Source: Trissonchulus latispiculum
Taxonomy: Eukaryota; Nematoda; Enoplea; Enoplida; Ironidae
Reading direction: 5' to 3'
Length of the DNA stretch: 64,000 bases
Assembly (NCBI GenBank): GCA_030248195.1
Contig: JASAND010022100.1
Span: 36,592-100,591 of the forward strand
Position numbers and translations under genes: made by a program. Below, piece after piece: positions 55,940 through 64,000 of this stretch. Each line of letters starts with the position of its first letter. Within the stretch, counting starts at the first letter, position 1. Below the pieces are notes generated by a model, which was not told the origin of the DNA, ran no database searches, and worked only from the letters and a program-made list of their open reading frames with translations.

Positions 55940-58900
55940 GTAAGGTGTCAAAGATTGTCTGTTTATAAAAGCGTATTATTTTAAACAGTTATCAACTTTT
56001 AAGTTAACTTTTAAAATACTGAATTGCGAATTTTTACCTTTTAATAAACTGTGAATTTTTACTTTTTGCATAAAATGTGAATTTTTACTTTTTGCTGAAT
56101 TGTGAATTTTGATGAAGAAGTGATGCAAAATGTTAATTTTAATCTTAATTTTTTAACTTAATCTTGACTTGACGTTACCCTAATCTTAACCAACGCTATC
56201 TATATTTGACTCCATCTGAGAGACGCTGACACGAATTGACCTGGTTCTGTCGGCTGGCTTCCGATTCAGTGCCAATGACAACTCCCCCATTAATGATCAA
56301 ACCCTAGCTCCGTTGGAATTCAATTTGAATATTCTAAAATTCATATATTTTGCATTTGAAGAAGGTGAACAGCTCTGATAGTACCAGCATTTCAGTTTAA
56401 ACTCACTAATTATGCAAAAAGAACTATGTTCAGCTTTGACTTAAAAATTAGGGCTCAAACACCACGCTCTGCAATTCATGGCTTAAACGAATTCACGACA
56501 CGACTTAAATTCGATTTTCCTGATAGGAACACAATAGGAACAAGTTTTGTTGAGAGCCGGCTTGGACCAGGGATAGATAGTGATATGGTCCCTTCTTGAT
56601 CGCACTTTTCCGTTTGTTCGAGTTTTCTGCGTTTTCCGCTTCTGGATTCATTTCCGTAAACATATCGAAAATAGCCCCTATTAAACCGGCAGTGGCAACA
56701 CGTGGTCTCAATTTGTTTCTGTAAGTCAATGCCGAAAAACTTATATGCTTATATCTAAATTTCATTAATTTTTGCAGTTTTTAAACTTTCCAGCTTTCGA
56801 TTAGGGATGGACAATAGATCGGTTTAATTTATTTTAACGCCTTTTAATATTTTGTGCATCTACGTCAGAAGGGTATCGAATTTTGGGGAAATTAGAAAAC
56901 TTTGTTTCAGGATCCGGTCGTGAAAATATAAAGCTGACATCTTAATCGAATACATAATCCTAAGTTAATATTACAGTACAACCGCATTTCAAAGCAAGCG
57001 TTTTCAAGGTTCTACTATAGTACGACCAAAAAAGTGTGTACAAACTTTGTCCGTTTATAGTAGATTAGCCCTTGGAGTAAACCTCAATAATGTATTTATT
57101 TTTAGCATCCCCAAGAACTCTAAATTCCGGACATCCGGAAAAATCCGGAATTCCGGGTTTCATTCACGGAAAATCTAAAATTTTTAGTTTCTCTCCCAAT
57201 TTTGGTCGCAATCAAAATTTTGTTTTCACGATCAAATAGAGCTGGTCCCGCCCGCTACACATTTCTGCTTTTACAAGTTTTTCACGAAAATGCACCATTA
57301 TTGGAATTCCGAGTTTTCCAAATTTCCGGTTATTAAAAATTTTCTCCAATACCCACAAGATGAGTATCATTCGAAAGCTGTTATCGAGCTGAACAGCTTT
57401 TGTAATAGAATGACCTGTTCAAAATGCACTCAATTCCCGGGATTCGAGAAAACAGGATTTTCCGGATTTTAAAAATTTTATTCAATACCCCACAATATGG
57501 GTATCATTCGAAAGCTCTTGATCAGCTGAATAAATCTTGTAACAGAAACAACTCACAGAAATGAGCCCAGCATTCGGAATTCGCGAAAAACCTTCAAGCT
57601 AGAGTGAAATACGGAATTCGTGATTTTTGGGAATTTGGTGCATTTTCAGACATTGGTTCTATTATACGATTTGCTCAGCTGATCAAGAGCTTCCGAATGA
57701 TACCCGTATTGTGGGGCATTGGATACAATTTTTAAAATCTGGAAAATCCGGTTTTCTCGAATTCCGGTAATTGAGTGCATTTTGAAGAGGTCATTCTATT
57801 ACAAAAGTTGTTCAGCTCGATTACAGCTTTCGAATGATGCCTATCTTGTGGGTATTGGAAAAGATTTTTAATATCCGGAAATTTGAAAAACTCGGAATTC
57901 CGGTAATTGGTGCATTTTCGTGAAAAACTTGTAAAAGTAAGAATGTGCAGCGGGACCAGCTCTATTTGATCGTGAAAACAAAATTTTGATTCTGACCAAA
58001 ATTGGGAGAGAAACTGAAAATTTTAGATTTTCCGTGAATGAAACCCGGAATTCCGGATTTTTCCGGATTTCCGGAATTTAGAGTTCTTGGAGATTCTAAA
58101 AATAAATACATTATTAAGGTTTACTCCAAAGGCTAATCTGCTATAAACGGACACAGTTTGTACACACATTTTTTGGTCGTACTATAGTTTTACAAGCCAA
58201 ACATGAGGTTTCTCGTTTGTGTTTTATGTATCACGAATGTCATAATATAATTTTTTGTTTATTGTTAATAATGGCTGTTTTGTTTATTGTTTTAGGGGGC
58301 CGTCAGTCCCCCCGACGGCCCAGCCCCCACGCCAGCCCCCCAGCCAACCAGCCAGCGTCCCCCTCCTGCCAGTCAGCCGCCCCTTCCAACCAGCCATCCT
58401 CCTCAGCCAATCAGCCATCCTCCTCCAACAAAAAGCGGAAGAAGAAGCAGAAGAAGCCAGCCACTTCTTCTTCTTCCTCCTCCTCCTCCTCCGCTTCCTG
58501 TTCCAGCCCGTCCTTCTCCGATCCGACGGAGTATTCGGGGAGTCCTCCGCCAGCCAGCTCCCTGAATCTCCCTCAGCCCCCATCCACCTCCGCCTCCCGC
58601 CAGCCAACGACGCCCCCTTCTCAGCCAGGCCCCTCCAGCGCCCGCCAGCCAACCACGCCACCCAGTCCCCAGCCCGGGCCGTCCAGCCAGCCACCCGCCC
58701 AAACCTCCTCCTCCTTCTCCGGTGGCCCCTCCTTTTCCAGCCCCTCCTTCTCCAATCCGACGGAGGTCTCCGGGTCAGTCAGCCCTCCAGCCCGCCCGGC
58801 CCTGAACGAGACCTTCGAGGTTGGCGGCAATGCGACCTTCGTGGTCACGCCGCCAACCTTCTCCCCCTCTCGGTAAGCAGAATCAGGTTATTCTTGGTAG

Positions 58901-61774
58901 TATTTATCGGATATACTTTGGTAGAATGGTTTACAAGTTAGAGTAGTATTCAATACAAATGAGACCTGTAGTTTTCACTGGTTTACTGGAATCTCTACAG
59001 TAGAGTTGTGCCCGGGCCTTGAATCGGGCCTCGGGCCCCGGGCCGTGCTTGTACCGGGCCGGCCCGGGCCCGGTTGTTGGCTCCGCAGGCCCGGGCCCGG
59101 GCCTGGTCAGCCGCGGAGGCCCGGCCAGGCCCGGTGAGGCCCGGTCAAATTTTTGTTGTGCAAATTTCAAAATTTTTCAAAATTCTTTGTGTTAGAAAGT
59201 TTAATTGAAGCTTCCAGGAGATGTTTAATTTGTAATAAATAGCACAAACTATTGTTCGACACTGTTTTTGTATGCCGGGCCTTCACCGGGCCGACCAGGC
59301 CTACACCGGGCCGCCGGGCCCGCCGGGCCTACCGGGTCTTGAATCGGGCCTCCGGGCCCGGGCCGGGCTCGGCCCGGTCGGTTAAGTAGGCCCGGGCCCG
59401 GGCCCGGCCCGGGCCTGGCCCGGGAAATTTCTTAACGGCACAACTCTACTCAACAGGAATGTACTCAATAAGCTGATAACGCAAACTGGGTATATAAGGG
59501 CGACAACGGTCATAATTTTTGAAGACTTAAATTATTTTAATATTTTTACATTTCTGTCTTCCAACACCCCGTGGGTGGTTTTTTGTAACGGATATCTCTG
59601 CCTAAAACATTTTGGGAGCGCCCCCGCACGTACCCCTTTTTTCTATTAACAGGTCGGTCCAATAGAATTCTAGGATTTATCTTGTAAAAGCTACAGCTTT
59701 GGTGTCTGATTTAGGATTATCAAAAAGTCGAACAAAACTAAGGTTTCTTTAGTATTTTCTACAGGAAACCCCAGTAATTTTGACAATTCGAGAGGCCGGT
59801 AAAAAATACAAAAATTACTTTTGTGGAAAATGCAGGAAGCTCCGCTAGTGACTGACCGCACTGGAACACTTTTGTAGAAAACTACAAGAATTCCTCTAGT
59901 TTCTACAGGAGTCTTTTTAAGAGTGCACTGTACGCTCGTTGTTATTAGACCCGGGGATCTGCGCCATAACGGCTGACCTCCTCTAGTGACTCCCACAAAT
60001 TAGTACCTGGTCGAAACGGGAGTAGGTTCGATTGCGAGTTTGAGCGAACATTGTTCTGTTCGTGGTTTCCACACTTCCATCGAACTCTAAGGCGAGTGAA
60101 AGCAGGAAAATCTACAGTCGAGTGAGAGCACCCCGTTTCGACAAGGTACTGATTTGTGGGGAAGAAGGGTCACCAGGTCCGAATTTATGGGGAGCGGTCG
60201 GAAGCTAGTGTGCATATGTATACACCTATATGTATATGCCATGTCGCCAAAATAACAACAAAGACTAACAAACGTCACCTTCTTTCTAATTGTGTTTCTG
60301 ATTTGATTTTCTAAGTTTTCTAAGATTTACTAAGTCCGTTTAATTTTCGATTGTGCAGCAAATGTAATTGTTAGTTGTTGTTTTAATTGACACTATCTCC
60401 ATATTATTACTACAATATTCTGGTGCATAATGTGTTACACAATTCATAACATTAAATTTTACTATTAATTCTACTTTCAGGGTCACCGGGAAGCCACCCA
60501 TCCCGCCTCGCCGCCGCCCACGCCAGCCACAACAACAGCAGCAGCCGCCTTCCCCTCAGCCACAGCCAGCCGCCCTCTCTCCAGTGGAGCCAATGGAAGT
60601 CGAGGACGGTAAGAATTAACCACGAAGGATTGATTAAGACATAGAATTAACTTAACAACAAGCCTTGATATGAAATTTTTGTTTCACAGCCAGATATAGC
60701 TCACAGATACAATAAATTTTCAGGGTAGCTTCTGAGGAACTATTGATGCTGTTGATACGTCGCTCTGTTTCAGCAAAAGTACATAATAATAAGACTGTGC
60801 CACTAGACAAGCTCTTTGTTGTCACGGTAAGTTATCACCGTATACTCCGCTCGCTAACGGCCCAACCTCTTCCACAAATCTGACCCTAGTGCCCCCTCCC
60901 GCAAATCAGTACCTAGTCGAAACGGGGGTACGCTCACTCGCTCAATGTTTACGTGCTTAAGCTAGAAAACACAAGCAGTGTGTCGGCGAATTTTGTGTCT
61001 GCTTCGAGCTTTGGAACACAAACATTTCTGAGAATTTTGAAGAGGGTCTAATTTGTGGAAGGGGGCCATTAGCGAGCGGAGCATAGTTTTTCCTCTGATA
61101 ACAGAGAGCTTGCCAAGTAGCATACTCTTATCATTATGTAATCTTGGTTTCTGATGTTTTTTCAGCTTTTGTACTATTTTCGTTTTTGTTCTTGTTTCAG
61201 CCAGCCAGTCCTCCGACGCCGCCCGACCAGGATGCAGCCACTGGTCCAGCCCCTCCCCCTCGCCGGAACGGAGGCGGCCCGCCGGGACCTCAGCCAGCCC
61301 GCCGGGCCCCTCCGGAGAACGGCCTCCTCCTCCCAGCCCCACTCCAGCCCGCCGGTCCAGTCAGGAGGGGAGCGCGGAGACGAGTGAGTGGTCGCTCCCC
61401 TCCGCCGCCTCCACCTGGCCCTCCTCCTCCGCCTCCTCCCGGATGGAGTCCTCCTGGGTCTCAGCCAGCCCGGGACCCTCCGGACGGGGGCCGTCCACCT
61501 CCTCCCAGCCCAGCCAGCGCTCTCTGCCCTCCACGTCCTCGGAAGGGAGGCGGTCCGTGGTCTCAGCCAGCCCGGGCCCCTCCCGGAAGCGACGGTCCAG
61601 CCCGGAGGGCGGAGACGTGCCAGCCAGGGTGAGAAACGTATACTTATGAATTTTTAATTAACATTCCAACAAATATTTCTGAATTATGTACTGCAGGTTC
61701 GGTTTGACTTTCAGTGGGCTGGCATTCTACCCGCATTTGGTTTCGGCGGTCAGTATGTCTCAATATATCTTTGA
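55927..61774 (+). CDS. Gene E: Ser/Pro-rich, probably nuclear disordered protein (five exons)
   Basis: Exons: 55927-55939, 58296-58872 (acceptor TTGTTTTAG, donor GTAAGC), 60481-60608 (acceptor CTACTTTCAG, donor GTAAGA), 61201-61628 (acceptor CTTGTTTCAG, donor GTGAGA) and, less sure, 61697-61774 (acceptor TACTGCAG, TGA). Phases 1, 2, 1, 0 match at every junction and give about 407 residues. Exon 2 holds a basic cluster NKKRKKKQKK (NLS-like), a Ser run, and duplicated units SSPSFSDPTEYSGS / SSPSFSNPTEVSGS and RQPTTPPSQPGPSS. Exon 3 adds PPIPPRRRPRQP and a Gln run. Exon 4 repeats SASPGPS with Arg-rich spots. No folded domain is seen; a nuclear scaffold or regulator is possible. GC content is far above the introns. 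The link to exon 1 is 2.4 kb and rests on phase only; the ATG at 58271 is a fallback start. Confidence 0.55.
55990..57010. other. Gene E intron 1, 5' part; no exon seen
   Basis: AT-rich sequence. A TGTGAATTTTTACTTTTTGC tract is tandemly repeated at 56,010-56,110. Confidence 0.45.
57014..58187. mobile_element. 1.17-kb foldback element (ACTATAGTACGACC family) in gene E intron 1
   Basis: ACTATAGTACGACCAAAAAA and its inverse mark the ends. Arms with TTAGCCCTTGGAGTAAACCT, TCCGGAAAAATCCGGAATTC and GCAGCGGGACCAGCTC match inversely along most of the length, with a centre near 57,600. Related to 42129-42803. Confidence 0.85.
59001..59448. mobile_element. 448-bp GC-rich hAT-type MITE (family B) in gene E intron 2
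   Basis: TAGAGTTGTGCC … GGCACAACTCTA ends. Flanks CTCTACAG (58993-59000) and CTCAACAG (59449-59456) are an 8-bp duplication with one mismatch. Arms are GGGCC-rich around a 100-bp AT core. Confidence 0.9.
59950..60225. mobile_element. Decayed family-F-like foldback in gene E intron 2
   Basis: CCCACAAATTAGTACCTGGTCGAAACGGGAG and the inverse CCCCGTTTCGACAAGGTACTGATTTGTGGGG bracket a GTTCGATTGCGAG interior. Ends are unclear. Confidence 0.6.
60774..61146 (+). mobile_element. 373-bp foldback MITE (family F, copy 2) in gene E intron 3
   Basis: Same ends as the 13.2-kb copy (AAAAGTACATAATAATAAGA … CTTATCATTATGTAATCTT), opposite orientation. Flanks GTTTCAG (60767-60773) and GTTTCTG (61147-61153) form a 7-bp duplication with one mismatch. 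It ends 54 bp before exon 4. Confidence 0.8.
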
Positions 61775-61799
61775 GTCCGTCAGGTCCAGCAGACCGCGC

Positions 61800-62300
61800 A
61801 AAACCCTACCAGGAACGCAAAATCAGGAATTGCACAAATGAAGCGGACTCGATTCTTTAAAATCCGACCTAGCAGCGGGCTTCTGGCGCTGAATCAGTGT
61901 TGCTTCAGTAGACGATTTTAGTTCCAGCGTCAGTTTCTGTGTCAGTTTCAGTCGGCGGACCAAAATAATTTCAGTTTCAGTCTGAGTTTATTTTTGCTTT
62001 CAGTTCACTTTGAAAAGGCCTTCTGCGGCCTTCTGAGTTGATACAAAGCGCAATTCGATGTTTATTCAGCCTTCCCTGCAGCAGTATTAACCGAATCGAA
62101 GCTCAAAACCTTCTAAATTTGAAGTTTTAGCAAGGGTACTTTTAAATCTACTGAAAACTAAAAAACTTCAACTTTCTGAAACTACTTTTAGTCTGAGTTT
62201 TTTGTTTTTGCCTAAATTGGTTTCAGTTTCAGAACTCTTCACAAAGTACCTTCAGTTTCAGTTTCGATTGAATGAGTGAAAAATCACTCTTTGAATGGAG
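61800..62300. repeat. GTTTCA-rich repeat remnant (family G)
   Basis: GTGTCAGTTTCAGTCGGCGG, AATTTCAGTTTCAGTCTGAG and CAGTTTCAGTTTCGATTG show the same hAT-like family as 27.1 and 45.6-49.7 kb, without clear ends. Confidence 0.55.
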
Positions 62301-62865
62301 TCTTTCTAGTTGAGTCAGAAGGCCTCTATTGTCAGGTCGACTATGGGTCAGGCAAGACACGAAGCGAGTCCAAACCCGCTCCGATTGATGCTCTCAACCG
62401 ATTTCTTACTGAAACGGCACTAGTACCACACAACAGGAGAACGATTTCATTAATATGTAATATCAAAAGTGTATAAAGAAGAAGAAGAAGAAGATTAAAC
62501 CGCGACAGGTTCTTCTTCAGAGCATTGCGTAACGTAGCTCCAACCACAATATATATACAGTAATGTTCCTGCATTTTGGGAGAGTCATCCATTTGGGGAA
62601 GGGGTTGCCAAAAGTGGTAGTCATTTGGGAATGGGTCACCAATAGCCAGTCAGATTGCAGACGCCCCCTCTACGCTTGAGTCTGGCAAATGATTACGACA
62701 GTTTAAGCTTTTTCCGAAAAGGATCCCCGTTTGGGCGGGATCACTAAGAGAGAGGTGCCCGTTATAAACAGGGGGCGCCAACAGCCAGTCGGATTAAGCC
62801 ACTTTTAGCGCAAATTTTAAAACCCCTCCAAACGGGGAACATTCTGGTGCTTGTTAGGGGCTTGC
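62301..62865. other. No gene seen; GA-rich and G-rich decayed repeat
   Basis: A GAAGAAGAAGAAGAAG tract at 62,478. Paired GGATCCCCGTTTGGGCGGG / CCCCTCCAAACGGGGAAC words suggest another small foldback (about 62,570-62,840). Confidence 0.4.
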
Positions 62866-62867
62866 AT

Positions 62868-63885
62868 TACGGCCCGCGGGTCGGACCGGGCGGGCCGACG
62901 ACCAAAGTTGACCGGCCGGGCCGGACCGGGCCACGGGTCGAATGTCACGGGCCGGCATCAGTCTTTGCAAGATTTTAATAGAAAATAATAGCTCAAATTT
63001 TTAGCTTTAAGGATTTTTTCCTTCCCGAAAATGTTTCGTTAACATTAACACTTGTTTTCAGCAGCGAATTTCTACAATTTTATATCATGAATACTCTGTT
63101 ATGTAGTATTAGACTACAAAAATAGTAGTTGATGCATGATTAATCTTCAATTTATCGGTGTGATTTTAGCTTTTACACGATTAGAATATTATAACTTAAA
63201 CTGTGAATTTAGGGTGATAAAAATTATTAGGAAAGCTGTATTTTTATTTTACTGTGTTTTCGCACGCTTTTTTTAGAAAACACTTAAAAACACACCATAG
63301 TTGTGAGTTTGTGAGGCCAAGTTTAGATCGTTTCTTTAAAAAATTTTTCAGAATAAGTTTTGCTGTCTTTGGGCAATTGTATTTTCCTTAATTTTTCTGT
63401 GCCTCAAATTCCTCTCCTTCTAACTTCTAACTCTTCTAATTCTTCTATTAATTCTCATAAAAGCGTTCACTTTACAAAGGACAAACAGACTTATTCCAGT
63501 AAAAATAAAACACTTGAATGCTTCAAAATCTTTGATTGCATAGCAGTCGAGCCTTCCAAATCGTCAATAGAAGTCAAATCAGCATCAAATATATTTTATT
63601 TACTTTTATCGTAGAACGGCACTAACTTACCAGAATTACACGATAACCATTGTAAAGGCGTTAAATACTCGAAAACTTAATTTTTAGCAAAACACATTTT
63701 CTTTCAAAAAAAAACTGAAAGCACAGATACTATTCTGAAAAAACACTGCTTTCGAAACATGCTTATGTAATTTTGCATTTTCGAAAAAATAAAAAAAATA
63801 TTCGCGGGCCAGGCTGGTCCGAAAATTTGGACGACCGGGCCGGGCCGGGCCGCAGAAATTCGGCCCATTCAGGTCTCTAGTACTT
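62868..63885. mobile_element. GC-rich MITE fragments bracketing AT-rich sequence
   Basis: CGGCCCGCGGGTCGGACCGG (62,872-62,960) and CGACCGGGCCGGGCCGGGCC (63,810-63,870) are subterminal arms of the GC-rich family, in an arrangement that could be the two ends of one element of about 1 kb. The AT-rich middle contains only short frames (one at 63360-63614). Clean terminal repeats were not found. Confidence 0.45.
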
Positions 63886-64000
63886 GTGGTCGGAGCGCCC
63901 TTCTTACGCAATGCCAAGAAGAGAAGCCCTCCGGTAGCTTACTCCTATTCTCAGAAATAGAGTCATGAACTCTTGCTAATATGCCATGAATTCGAGCATT

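Noticed and set aside
58284..58848. Minus-strand Gly/Trp-rich ORFs
   Set aside because: They are shadows of gene E exon 2, caused by its GC-rich low-complexity composition.

Overview
This is a eukaryotic, almost certainly animal, nuclear DNA window. It is AT-rich with GC-rich islands, has GT-AG introns, and is packed with transposon remnants: a 2A-bearing LINE, gag and virus-like DNA polymerase B fragments, SINE-like tRNA heads, and many palindromic MITE or foldback elements, some nested. There are no operons, no rRNA and no long intact host ORFs. Host genes appear as chains of very short exons that an ORF scan misses. The species cannot be named. The architecture (signal-peptide exon, then small symmetric phase-1 exons) resembles the micro-exon genes of parasitic flatworms, but that is inference. 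All multi-exon models were assembled by eye from splice motifs and reading phase; none has transcript support.

Layout. 0-1.3 kb: gag-like and virus-like ORF remnants (+). 2.16-6.06 kb: gene 1 (+), with a TATA box, a short 5'UTR exon, a signal-peptide exon and a glycine-rich terminal exon built on a 48-bp repeat; a foldback element fills its intron. 6.3-9.1 kb: LINE with a variant 2A motif, an AP endonuclease and RNase H, but the reverse transcriptase is deleted. 9.4-14.8 kb: simple repeats, a minus-strand gag fragment, a 377-bp MITE with a 7-bp target duplication, and a broken DNA polymerase B. 15.7-19.5 kb: gene A (-), the best-supported gene, with six exons and promoter, UTR exon and signal peptide homologous to gene 1. 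21.3-23.2 kb: gene B (-), collagen-like, 5' end not found. 25.9-35.5 kb: gene C (+), tentative chain of hydrophobic phase-1 exons interrupted by TTAA-flanked elements. 35.9-39.6 kb: four copies of an exactly 138-nt repeat with strong hairpin potential, three of them in a tandem array.

40-45 kb is short duplications, foldbacks and a SINE. 45.6-49.7 kb is a four-deep nest of transposons. 50.1-56 kb holds five diverged tandem copies of a promoter plus tiny first exon (octamer ATTTGCAT, then about 130 nt later ATG GAR and a phase-1 GTAAG-type donor). The last copy appears to be the first exon of gene E (55.9-61.8 kb), a roughly 407-residue Ser/Pro-rich, probably nuclear protein whose five exons join in frame. 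The fourth copy joins in frame to a small downstream gene, and the third to a possible one. 57-61 kb introns of gene E carry foldback and hAT-type MITEs. 61.8-64 kb is repeat remnants.

The two paralogous secreted-protein genes (1 and A) and the tandem octamer promoter array are the most promising undescribed systems. Both look like gene families diversifying by exon shuffling and promoter duplication in a repeat-rich region.
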